Shown here one piece after another: positions 1 through 9,617 of a stretch of DNA of 64,000 nucleotides; position 1 is the first letter of the stretch, and each line of letters begins with the position of its first letter. Position numbers and translations under genes: made by a program. Origin of the DNA: Phialophora verrucosa (lineage: Eukaryota > Ascomycota > Eurotiomycetes > Chaetothyriales > Herpotrichiellaceae); contig MSED01000006.1 of assembly GCA_002099365.1 (NCBI GenBank), positions 1 through 64,000 on the forward strand, read 5' to 3'. Below the pieces are notes generated by a model. That model saw only the letters and a list, made by a program, of their open reading frames with translations, was not told where the DNA came from and searched no databases.

Positions 1-480
1 AAAGAGGACTACCTTATACTTATAGGCTCTATAACGAGTATAAAAGGTAGTAAGTTCCTTAGAATCCGGGTGTATATAAATACGGTAGAAAGCCTAGTGA
101 ATATTAAGCTTTATAAATATCTAAGCCCTATTAAGTTAAATTAAGATCTTATTAATTAAAGATAAAGAGTAATAGTTCTTCTTAGTAAAAGTATTTAATT
201 TCCGATAATTAATATAGAATCTTAGTTCTCCTTTAGGTTTTTTAATAAATAAGGTAGGTAAAGCGAAAGAAGATTAACTCGACTTAATAAACCTCTTTTA
301 GAAGTTCTCCTTAAGGTACTTCTTTATTAATAAAAGCTTTTTTATATTTATTTAATATAAGAGATTATAACTTAAATTATTCTTCTCTTTTAGCTATATT
401 TAGTAATTATAAAAACGAAGTAGTAAAAATATATTAAAAGCTTTCTTTAAGAATATATTATAGAATTCTTAGTACTTTTA
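1..480 (-). pseudogene. RIP-degraded Ty3/gypsy reverse transcriptase relic (partial at window edge)
   Basis: Read on the minus strand and ignoring stop codons, this AT-rich tract follows the N-terminal half of a gypsy reverse transcriptase. There is an EYLKENL-like helix, a FALPTLFVKKP-like strand, a DYRKLN-like motif, a KLDI-like catalytic strand and a TAFRTRY-like motif running off the left edge. Every stretch is broken by TAA/TAG, and CpA/TpG are nearly absent, as RIP produces. The element is a different lineage from the intact chromovirus at 5,595. The family call rests on motif reading by eye; an alignment that tolerates stops would settle it. Confidence 0.7.
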
Positions 481-3400
481 AGGGAGTAATTATTATATAA
501 ACTATTCTTTAGTCTCTTTTATTTAAGAGTTTATTTAGTCTTAGATAAATCTATTAATTTTATAGAGGCTTATAGTAAATAAAGTATTCTTCTTCTTCTT
601 TAGGTTTTAGTAGAATCTTATCGCTTTAATTATAATAATATCTATAGTAGCTACGCTCTAGGGGGATAGCGATACTTTTATATAGTTATCTTCTATTTCG
701 GTATAGCTATCCTTTAAGGACACTTTTATATCGCTACCTTTATCTATTTCTATAGTATAGGTTAATATTAATTCGCGATATATAACTTTTAGTCGGTTCT
801 ATAGGTCCTATTTATAGGTACAGCTAGTTATAGTCTATAGAATAGATTTAATAAGTAGACGCCTAACTAAAAAGGGTTTAGAGACTAGATCTAGTCTAGG
901 TATTATTTTTAAATATATATACCCCTAAAGGTGTAGGTTTCGTCTATCCGCTCGATATTTATCCTTATAGGTGAATAATTAGTCCTATTTAGTAATATCT
1001 TTTTAGTGCTGTTATAAGATTATAGTAACTTAAAGGCTTTAGCGAAGTATATAAATCTCTTAAGTAAATATTAGCTTATCTTAATAGTCTTAAGGTTAAA
1101 GTAGGCGTTAGTTTTATATATCTAACTATATATTAAAGTAAATAAACTACTTTCTTCTTAGAATTAAGTTATAACTCTTTAGGTTTAGTATAAGTATAGG
1201 GAGGTTTTATTATCTCCGCCTATCGACTTCTAAATATAGAGTTAAGATTTTAATAACTAGCTTTCTAAGACGCCTATTATACCCCTTTATAAGGTAAGAG
1301 GTCTCTAGACGAGTAGTAAAGATATTTAAGAATTAAGTTAAATTATACGCGAGCTTAGTATTAATAAAAATAAATTTATTTACTTTAAAGTTAGCTAAGG
1401 TAGAGGTTTAAATTATATATTTATTAAATAATAATTTATATAGTATAGTAAAGTACTTTTTATCTAATAGTTAACTTAAATTAATAAAGGAGATATTAAT
1501 ATCGTACTTTCCTAAGAAGGAGACTTCCCCTAGGGTTATTCTTTTCCCGGTTCTTCCTTTTAGGCTTTACTAACCTTAATAGCTTTATTCTCGGCCTTTA
1601 TAGGGTAATCTTAAGAGAGGTATTCTAGTTAATAATAAATAAAATATATCTCGGCGCGACTTAAGGCTTATTTAGTAATATTATTATAGGTTAGTCGGTT
1701 CTATAGAGGTTAGTTACCTTCTCTATTTAATTCTAGAAATAGTATAAGTATAGTATATATATTTAGGGTAAGAGTTAATATAGCTTTATCGGTTAGTCTA
1801 TTTTTTAGTATATAGCGAGCCTTATAGCGAGTCTTCTCTTTATTAACTAATTATAATTCTTAGTTAATTTATTAATAAATATTAGCGATATCTTAATAAG
1901 TTTATAGGGTATAAAAAGTTAATATAATTACTACTTATAGAGCTAGTATTAATTTATTTTATAAGTCGAGATAAAGGTTATTTTCTAATATATCGCCTTT
2001 ACTAACTAAATATAGGAACTTAATATAAAAGTCGTTAAATAGTTCTATTACCTTTATATAAAGGGCTTAGTACTCTTCTTATATATTCTCGACTTAATAA
2101 GGGTTAATATAAGTTCTTATTAAGAACTTAAGTATATCTATAGTATTAATAAATAAGTCTTTTTTATTAAGGCTATAGCGGGATTATAGGTAATATTATA
2201 TATCTCTAGTAGTATAGCTATATAGATATATTATCTTAACTTCTTTAGAGGGGAATTAAGAGGTATTAGCGGAGAATTTACTAAGAACTTTAAATCTCTA
2301 TAACTTGAAGGTAGGCTCCTTTTTATTAAAGAGAGGCTTAAGGTCGAGGATACTAATATATTATACTAGAGCTAGTCTTAAGGTCGCGCTTTAATTATAT
2401 TTAAGGTAGTTAATAATAGTTTATTTCTATATAATTTAATAATTAAGATTTATAATCTATTTCTTTTATTTAACGATCTAAATCTAGGAATCTTAAATAG
2501 CACCTTTCTAGTTTATAATAGTATTTCGGCCTTAGTTAATTACTTTTAGGAGAGTCTATTTAAGGATAGCTTTAACCTTAACTATAGTCTTATACTTTAA
2601 TAGTTAATAAAGCTATAAGGCTAATTTAATATCTTTAGCTATATATAATCTATATTAATCTATACTAATAGGTTTAGGTTCGGTATTAAGAATATTGGGT
2701 TTAGTATTCTATTCGGTAGTCGGTAGGATAGTTTAGTTATTAGCTTTAGGGTTATTTAAGTTAATTAGTTATACTATTATTAGCGGGCTTAGTTAATAAT
2801 AATCTAGTTATTAGCTTTAGTTTATTCTAGTCGATTTTTATTCGGGTAGGATATTATAATTCCTTCTTAGGATAGTAATAGAGCGAGTTTAGTCTAATAT
2901 AATAATATAGTATACTAATAGAAGAAGGTAGAGCGAATATTATATAAAGATATAGATTACTTAATACTAAAAGACTAAACTAGAGAGAGAGAAAGAGTAT
3001 AAAAGGCGTAATACCTATTACCCTAGATAAATACTTCCCTCCGCTAAGGATTTCGGTATACGCGTAAGCCGCTAAGGATTTTAGTTATATACAGCTAATT
3101 AGCGTTTAGCTGTATAATTATATAGCCTTACTTACCTAATTAGGATAAAGCTTAGTAGGTACGCGCTTTACCGGAAATAGTCGCCTATAGCCTATAGCCT
3201 TATCTTCTATCGTACGCGGTCGCGTATATATATTCGGACCTAGTATAGGCCGTGATAGTAGTATATTAATAAAATAAGCTAGTTATTAACTATATAGATA
3301 TTAGGAGCTTAATATTTTTATCGTCGGCTAGTAGGAATTATAGAATTAAGATTTAGCTAAATAACCGGCGGCTTTAGTTATAATTAACGCTAAGCTTTAA

Positions 3401-4879
3401 ATATCTTAATAATAGAATTAGTCTAGACTTTTAGTAAAAAGCTATAAAGACGAATCTAAAAGATAATAGAAATAAAGTATATAGTTAAATAAGGCTTATA
3501 ATATAATTAAAATATTAAAGAGAGAAAGAAAAGGTAAACTTAATAAAAATACTAGTAATTATAGAGATATCGAAGATTAATTTAAAGATTTTAGAATAAT
3601 TTAGAAGATTAAATTAATAATAAAGAAGAACTATTTAATAATTAAAGTTTATATTAAAAAAGAAAGATATAAGATTAAGGAGAAAGATATTTATAAGTAA
3701 TTAAAAGAGAGAGAATAAGAATAAATATATATTATAAATTAATATTCTTTAATATTAAGTAATAATATAATAAGATAAGATATTACTATTTATAGATAAT
3801 AAAATATTTTTATTATCTTCTTTACTTCTTAAGCTTATTAAGACCTCTAAACTAAATAATATATATTTATTATATAATAGCTTAAGAATAAAGATTTAAG
3901 AGGTTAAGCGATTATATAAATATTAATTTATTAACCCCTTTTAATTATAATTATATATACTTAAAATACTTATTATTTAATATTATTAAATACTTTATTT
4001 CCTTTATTAATAATTAATACTTAATTTATTATTAATAATATTTAATATTATATCTCCCTTAACTATATTAATATTTAATTAATTATAATACTTCTAGAAA
4101 CTCTATATAATATATAAATATATATAGCTAATTAAAGATAGTACTAAAGGTCTTAGCGCTAACCTTAATTTTTCTTTACTTTAGATACACTATACTATTC
4201 TTAACTTAACTTTTCTAGCTTTATTTATTTATTCTAATATCTACTATATCTAGAGTAGTAATACTTTACTCTAGTATCGCTTCTCTCTTCTTTAAGATCT
4301 TAAGCTAATAGGATAATAAGATCCGTAAATTAAAGTAACTTAATTTTAATAAAATCTCTATTATAACTATACTCTAAATACTAGATTATTATAACTTAAC
4401 TAAAAGAAAACTATAAATAAACTAAAGAAATTTAACTTTAAACTTTCTTATACTAGCGATAGCGATACTATATCTCCCTTATTACTTTATAATAATAAAG
4501 TATAGTATAAAGTAAAGTATTTATTTTATTCCTTTATAAATTCTTTAAATATATTTAAGTCGATATACTATTCCTAAATTTTATCGCTAACTAAAGATAT
4601 CTCTACCGTAAATATTAGTTCTTTATTTATTAGCAGTAGTATTCTCGTTCTCTATTTAAGCCGCCGGCTTTAGTATAAGCGTAAAGATATCTCTTATAAA
4701 GTAGATATATTATTATTATTTAAAGACTCTTTAATATCCGCGGAATAAAGAAGATTAAAAGTTAAAACTTTATAAGCTTCTTCTTTCTAGAGATTATCTT
4801 TAGGCGTAAATTTAATATCTATAAGAAAATTATTAAAATATTAGTAAAATCGCTTAAAATAATTAATTATATAAGTTCT
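481..4879. other. AT-rich RIP-mutated tract, mostly unresolved
   Basis: This is very AT-rich sequence with TpA in great excess, almost no CpA or TpG, and no open reading frame of note. The left part probably holds the protease and gag portion of the gypsy relic that enters at base 1. Around 2,940-3,250 base composition is somewhat more balanced, which could be a decayed LTR, but no paired copy was found. Nothing identifiable was seen between about 3,250 and 4,880. It is heterochromatin-like dead transposon sequence. Confidence 0.6.
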
Positions 4880-5594
4880 CTATAGTTAAGAACTATTAAG
4901 TTCCGCTAGAATATATATCCCCTTCTCTTAATTTATCTTTATAATCCTAAATAGTCTAAACTAATAGAACGCTAACTTCTTCTCTACTAATATATTTATT
5001 AACCCGGCTATATTATAGCTTAATATTAATATATCCTCTTTAAGTAGTTATAAGAATAGATTATACCGTTTATTAAAGTATTTCTTTTTTAGTCTTTATA
5101 TTTAAGTTAAATATGTCGCTACCTCTTTTAGATCTTAGTTATATCTTTTAAGAGCTTATATATATATAGCGATTAAATTAGTAATATTAATAATCTTATC
5201 TTAATTTATAATATTCTATATTATAATCTTAAGTTTAATAAGAAGAATTAGTTATTTAAGGAACTTAACTTCGTATAGCGTTATACCGGTTCTAGCTTTA
5301 ACTATTGTCCGGTCGACCTAAAGAATAATGTAAAGGTAATTTATTTAGATACTGCCGCTATTAGTGTAAGTTATCTTTAAGAGAGCGTTTATAACGCCTT
5401 TATACTTAACTTTTATCTAGCTATTCGCTTACGGATAATATATAAAGATAACTATATATTTAATCCCGTACCTATCTATAAGTGCTTTTATTTAACCCTT
5501 ATTTTCCGGTCCGCTATTATATACTAGTCGTTTAAATAGTCTATAGCGATAAATAATCTTTTTCTAGAGGAACTTTATTACGGTAGTACTATTA
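4880..5594 (-). pseudogene. RIP-degraded gypsy integrase C-terminal half
   Basis: On the minus strand, with stops tolerated, the tract reads as the end of a gypsy Pol of the SENKG-type integrase group. A GPENKG-like motif is followed by a RYGI strand, a YYPQAN-like motif, a weak catalytic-Glu helix region, DRTIVKARTGI (the usual W-DR...ST-G segment), then a LINILVEKKLAF...FRLFRI segment matching the GPY/F module near 4,930-4,980. Stops are numerous and CpA is depleted. The copy is cut off exactly at the left LTR of the intact chromovirus, so its upstream half is missing or elsewhere. Confidence 0.65.
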
Positions 5595-5991
5595 TGTTAC
5601 GAATCGCTCCACGTGAGGTGATGCTGCGGTCCGAGGGTTCTCTCGCTGGCGGAGTGGTAACGTGATACTAGCTGAGGTAAAGGTACGCGGTCACTTGCAA
5701 CGGCGTAAGGTGGAACAACACTCCTGTATCCTAAAGGTAGGGGTCGGAGTATAACTGTTATTGACTACGGACCGTTCCTTGAGGAGGGCCGGTCCGTCCG
5801 CTATATAGTTTGTCTTCCCAGGGTGGCTCTGTCGTGGCTCTGTGGCTCTGCCAACGGAGCCCTCAGAGCCCTACAGAGCCATTCCTGGGTCACGTGACCC
5901 CGATTCAGCCTTGCCAACGAGGCTGTCCAACCTTTCGCTAGACCTTCCCCTTAGGCCAGCTCCCTGGCCCCATGAAGGTCGGCTCGTAACA
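5595..5991 (-). repeat. 3' LTR of the chromovirus
   Basis: This LTR is identical over 397 bp to the copy at 12,628-13,024. It is bounded by TGTTAC and GTAACA. Within it are a palindromic CTATATAG at 5,801-5,808, three TGGCTCTG direct repeats at 5,824-5,850 faced by two CAGAGCC copies at 5,864-5,880 (hairpin-forming), a perfect 14-bp palindrome centred on CACGTG (5,887-5,900) and a second CACGTG at 5,610-5,615. The LTR also forms the upstream region of the antisense gene that starts at 6,194. Confidence 0.95.
5801..5808. promoter_or_regulatory. Palindromic TATA box CTATATAG in the LTR
   Basis: CTATATAG is its own reverse complement, so it can be read as a TATA box on either strand. In the 5' LTR copy (12,834-12,841) it lies about 39 nt upstream of the inferred RNA start used for self-priming. 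In this 3' LTR copy the plus-strand reading points toward the antisense gene. Use in both directions is inferred. Confidence 0.5.
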
Positions 5992-6005
5992 CTTTCCCCT
6001 CCTTT
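5992..6005 (-). other. Polypurine tract (plus-strand primer)
   Basis: On the element strand the 14 bases directly upstream of the 3' LTR are all purines (AAAGGAGGGGAAAG) and abut the TG of the LTR. This is the position and composition expected of the polypurine tract that primes second-strand DNA synthesis. Confidence 0.85.
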
Positions 6006-6034
6006 AACCTGTCCGCTGTCCCAGCGTACTTAAG

Positions 6035-6100
6035 GTGAGTATTCCCCAGGTCGCCTGGCCTGGTCTCCTGCTTCCTTTCTCATGGCTAACCATGCCGCAG
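6035..6100 (+). other. Probable 5'-UTR intron of the antisense gene
   Basis: On the plus strand a strong donor (AG then GTGAGT at 6,035) is followed by a pyrimidine-rich stretch, a GCTAAC branch site (6,085-6,090) and a GCAG acceptor ending at 6,100. This gives a 66-nt intron typical of filamentous fungi. No in-frame ATG lies between the last upstream stop (6,005) and the donor, so it would lie in the leader. Once it is removed, the first ATG of the transcript is at 6,194. A fungal-style intron on the antisense strand argues for a real nuclear transcript. Confidence 0.6.
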
Positions 6101-6193
6101 CCACGTCCCTTTTCTAAGCGCCCACTCTCTTCCACTGCCCGTCGCCTTCGAACCGCTTCCAAGATCAGGTCCTTGGGTCTAGAATACTTCGAC

Positions 6194-6676
6194 ATGGGTC
6201 GTTGCACCCCTTGCCAGAGTTCTGACTCCATCTGCTTCATGTTGGATGGCTATTCCCGGTGCAACACCTGCACCAAGAAAAACCTGCAGTACTGCGACGG
6301 CACCTTTTCCGACGCGGAGTTTGACGCCCTGACTGCCCAGCGTAATCGTGTGAACGAAGCCGCTCGGCAGAAAGGTGAGGAGACGAAGGCCCTGCTGGCC
6401 GAAGTTGCCCGTCTCAGTGCGGCCGCGGCCCGTGCCCAGGCCGAGCAGGAGCGGCTGCAAAGGGAAGCCGAAAGTTTGTTGGATAAACAAAAGGAAATGG
6501 TCATAAAAGAGGCCCGAGCCCTGGATGAGCTGGACCACGTCGGTCCTCCCCCCATCACTTCTTCGACTGTTTTCGTGGGTTTGGATGACGCTCAGTTGGA
6601 GCAAATGTTTGAGTTGGAGCCTGGGTCAATGGCGGGTTTTGAGGGCCCCATCCCTATTGACCGGCCCTCGGCCTGA
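6194..6676 (+). CDS. Antisense accessory protein of the retrotransposon: Zn2Cys6-spaced cysteine cluster plus coiled coil
   Basis: The protein is about 160 aa and is encoded opposite to gag and pol, between the 3' LTR and the end of pol (the last 23 bp overlap pol tail to tail). It begins MGRCTPC and carries six cysteines spaced C-x2-C-x6-C-x8-C-x2-C-x7-C (residues 4-34), which fits the fungal binuclear zinc cluster spacing, although the first loop lacks the usual basic residues. Residues about 36-118 form a charged, Ala/Glu/Gln-rich coiled coil, and the tail is acidic with aromatic residues. The frame is open further upstream to a GTG at 6,035, with an ATG at 6,092; 6,194 is chosen as the first ATG after the putative leader intron. 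DNA binding or regulation of the element is plausible but unproven. From memory, similar Cys-cluster/coiled-coil hypothetical proteins are common in fungal genomes. Confidence 0.7.
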   Translation: MGRCTPCQSSDSICFMLDGYSRCNTCTKKNLQYCDGTFSDAEFDALTAQRNRVNEAARQKGEETKALLAEVARLSAAAARAQAEQERLQREAESLLDKQKEMVIKEARALDELDHVGPPPITSSTVFVGLDDAQLEQMFELEPGSMAGFEGPIPIDRPSA

Positions 6677-9617
6677 TCCCTTGCCGCTGGTGGTATTGCC
6701 GGATCATAGCCTTTGGTAGGTTCTCCGCAGGCTCCCACGTGTTTTCAGAGTCATCGTACCCTAACCACTTGATTAGGTATCGTTTTGGTGTCTCGTTAGA
6801 GTGGTCAAGGATGCGTTCCACATCATACAGCGGTTCTTGCGTTTCTGCATGGATCAGCACCGGTCCTGGCTTGGCGTTTGGCGGTGCTTTCTCCAGTAGT
6901 GATTTGTGGAAGACTGGGTGAATGTTCATGCCCGCGGGCAATTCCATTTCAAACGTAACCGGTCCCAACTTCTTCTTGATTCTGTATGGTCCAATTTTCG
7001 TGTAATCGAGTTTGTTTGATGGCCTTGTTGTTTTAATATTTTTCCGTAAAATGTAGACTTTCTCCCCCTCCTGAAAATCTGGTCCCTCAGATCTTTTCCT
7101 GTTTGCTTGTCTTACTGTTTTTTGTTGGATTTTTTGTAATTCTCCCTTGAGCATCTTGTGCAGTGATTGTAGTTTTTCAACCGAGATTTTTGCTTTTTGT
7201 GCGATTGGTTTCATGCCCCTTGGGTCCTTGTCAATGTTTGGGTGCCTCCCGTAATTCGCGTAAAATGGTGATATTCCTGTTGTTGACGTCGAGTTGTTGT
7301 AAGCAAACTGTGCGATGGGTAGCAGCTCAACCCAGTTGTTTTGTTGATAATTCGTGTAACATCGTAGATATTGTTCCAGCGTTTGGTTTGTTCTTTCTGT
7401 TTGTCCGTCTGTTTGAGGGTGATATGCTGTTGAAAGTTTCTGATGTGTCCCTGTAAGGTCCATGAGCGATTGCCAGAATTGCGATGTGAAGAGCTTGTCT
7501 CTGTCTGATTTGATCACATCCGGTGTGCCATGCTGCGCAATCACTGTTTTTGTCAAGGCATACGCCATGTCTTCCGCCGTGCTAGACTCCTTCCATGGCT
7601 GAAAGTAGGCATACTTGGTCAACTCGTCTCCTATGACCAATATTGAGTCGTATTCCGTGCCCGTCAAGGGTTCTTTTGACTTCGGTAGTTTGGTGATGAA
7701 GTCCAGCGCCACTGTCGACCATGCTTCGTCAGGCAACCCCGTCGTTTGGAGTAGTCCGTATGGTTTGTGCCTGGCGTGTTTGGCTTTGTGGCATATGTCG
7801 CAGTTCTTGACATATTCTTCAACCTCTTTTCTGAGTCGCGGCCATGTGTAGTCCCTCGTGACTAGCTCGATTGTCTTATTGATTCCCTGGTGGCCTGCTG
7901 CTTTGTCGTCGTGCCGGGCGGCTATTACGTCCTGTCGTTGTTGCGGCGATAGCTCCGGTTGTTCAGTCATCATGGTGATGGCTTGTGTCTTTCCTCGGTA
8001 GACCAGAGCATTCCCTTGTTGCTTTAACAGCGTGTCCGGTTCGGGTCTGGTTGTTCCCACATAGTCCGCTCGCCGGCTGAGGGCATCCGCCCTTCCGTTC
8101 TCTGTTCCTCGGATATGGTTAATCCGGAAGTCATATGAGGCTAACGTTTCAGCCCATCTGACTTGTCTTCTGTTGAGTTCCTTCGTAGTGGTCCAGTATA
8201 ACAGGTTCTTGTGATCCGTGAAGACCTGTACTGGATACTTGGCACCTTCGAGATATACTCGCCATTGCCTAAGTGCTTCCACTATGGCCAAGAGTTCCTT
8301 GTCGTGAATGTCGTAGTTCGACTCTGGCCCTGTCATTTTTCTGGAGTAATAGGCCACTGGTCTGGCCTTGCCATCCTCCCCTCTTTGGGTGAGGCATGCT
8401 CCGATCGCCTCATCGGACGCATCCGTTTCCAGTAGGGCTTCCTTTTCTGGATCGAAGATTGTGAGAATAGGGGCGCTGGTTAAGCGGCCCTTCAGCTCCT
8501 TGAAGGCTTTCTCTGCGTTTGATCCGAATTGGAAGTCGGTTTTCTTCTTAGTCAAGTTGGTTAGTGGTGCAGCAATCCGGGAAAACCCTTCAATGAACCG
8601 GCGGTAGTAATTCGCCAGTCCAAGGAATGCTTGCACTTCCTTGACGTTCTTTGGCTGTGGCCATTCCTCGATGGCTTGGACTTTCGCTGGATCTGGTTTC
8701 AGCTGTCCTTCGGAGACGAGGTAGCCCAGGAATGCTATCTCCCTCTTGTGAAACTCGCATTTACTGAGTTTCAGCGGTAAATCTTTCTCTTGTAACTTCC
8801 TCATCACCTTTTTGACGTGTTCCACGTGCTCTTCATAGGTTTCGGAATAGATCAAGACATCATCCAGGTAGGCCAGGACGAAGTCTCCGAGATACTCCTC
8901 GAGCGTGTCGTTAATGAGAGCTTGAAATGTTGCAGGGGCGTTGGTCAGTCCAAAAGGCATGACCAGGTATTCGTAAACTCCCCAACTGGTTCTGAACGCC
9001 GTCTTCCATTCTTCTCCAGTTTTCATGCGTACTCGGTAGTAGGCGTCCCGTACGTCGAGTGCTGTAAGCCACTTGGCCCTTCCCAGCTGATTCTGGAGCT
9101 CTTGAATCAGTGGTATCGGGTAGACGTTCTTCTTGGTGATTGCGTTTAGTGGTCTGAAGTCGATACACGGCCTTGGTGTTCCATCCTTTTTTGGCGCAAA
9201 GAGTATCCCGTGGGATATCCTTGGTTTGTTGAGTTTTCGGATGAAACCCTTGGTTTCCAGATCCCGTATATACTTCTTTAGGAAGTCGGACTCTTCTCTG
9301 GATAGCTCCCTCAACCATCCCTTGTAAGAAGGATTCTCTTTCCCTTCTTGGAACTCGATCGAGTGATCCCAAGGTTTGTGCTCAGGCAGCGCGGCGAGTC
9401 CTTCCCGCTCCTGGAACAAGTCCTTGAATTCTTTGTATTCCGGAGGCAGCTCGTGTGTGTCTAGTCCAGCTAGGACACGTCCCTTCGGTCGCACCCAAAT
9501 CGCTCTGATGGGGCCTTTGGAGATGATCGGTCTCCCATTTCCTTTCCATGACTGCAATCTGGAAACTCGATAGTTCTCCTTTTCCAATGTATTCGTGGGT
9601 TGTGGTCGAACAACCAT
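6654..9617 (-). CDS. pol: Pol polyprotein: RT, RNase H, integrase, chromodomain
   Basis: This 987-aa polyprotein copies the element RNA and integrates the cDNA. Reverse transcriptase spans about 60-330, with catalytic D188 and the YLDD box at 250-253. RNase H spans about 385-515 (TDAS at 398-401, E441, FTD, DAL). Integrase has an HHCC zinc site (H569, H576, C606, C609) and a perfect D,D35E triad (D639, D705, E741). A GPY module sits near 876-878 and a chromodomain at about 930-970 (YDVERIL...KWLGY...TWEP), which defines the chromovirus branch. No stops or frameshifts occur inside. The frame is -1 relative to protease and opens about 25 nt upstream of ATG 9,617, overlapping the protease frame to 9,470. 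How ribosomes enter this frame is unclear. Confidence 0.95.
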   Translation of the reverse strand: MVVRPQPTNTLEKENYRVSRLQSWKGNGRPIISKGPIRAIWVRPKGRVLAGLDTHELPPEYKEFKDLFQEREGLAALPEHKPWDHSIEFQEGKENPSYKGWLRELSREESDFLKKYIRDLETKGFIRKLNKPRISHGILFAPKKDGTPRPCIDFRPLNAITKKNVYPIPLIQELQNQLGRAKWLTALDVRDAYYRVRMKTGEEWKTAFRTSWGVYEYLVMPFGLTNAPATFQALINDTLEEYLGDFVLAYLDDVLIYSETYEEHVEHVKKVMRKLQEKDLPLKLSKCEFHKREIAFLGYLVSEGQLKPDPAKVQAIEEWPQPKNVKEVQAFLGLANYYRRFIEGFSRIAAPLTNLTKKKTDFQFGSNAEKAFKELKGRLTSAPILTIFDPEKEALLETDASDEAIGACLTQRGEDGKARPVAYYSRKMTGPESNYDIHDKELLAIVEALRQWRVYLEGAKYPVQVFTDHKNLLYWTTTKELNRRQVRWAETLASYDFRINHIRGTENGRADALSRRADYVGTTRPEPDTLLKQQGNALVYRGKTQAITMMTEQPELSPQQRQDVIAARHDDKAAGHQGINKTIELVTRDYTWPRLRKEVEEYVKNCDICHKAKHARHKPYGLLQTTGLPDEAWSTVALDFITKLPKSKEPLTGTEYDSILVIGDELTKYAYFQPWKESSTAEDMAYALTKTVIAQHGTPDVIKSDRDKLFTSQFWQSLMDLTGTHQKLSTAYHPQTDGQTERTNQTLEQYLRCYTNYQQNNWVELLPIAQFAYNNSTSTTGISPFYANYGRHPNIDKDPRGMKPIAQKAKISVEKLQSLHKMLKGELQKIQQKTVRQANRKRSEGPDFQEGEKVYILRKNIKTTRPSNKLDYTKIGPYRIKKKLGPVTFEMELPAGMNIHPVFHKSLLEKAPPNAKPGPVLIHAETQEPLYDVERILDHSNETPKRYLIKWLGYDDSENTWEPAENLPKAMIRQYHQRQGIRPRAGQ

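Noticed and set aside
5842..6033. 63-codon frame across the LTR end as an upstream exon of the antisense gene
   Set aside because: It stops at 6,031-6,033, three bases before the putative donor, and its frame does not match the downstream exon.
8911..9372. Second long minus-strand frame inside pol (153 codons)
   Set aside because: It overlaps RT in another frame and has no domain; it is a shadow of the pol reading frame.
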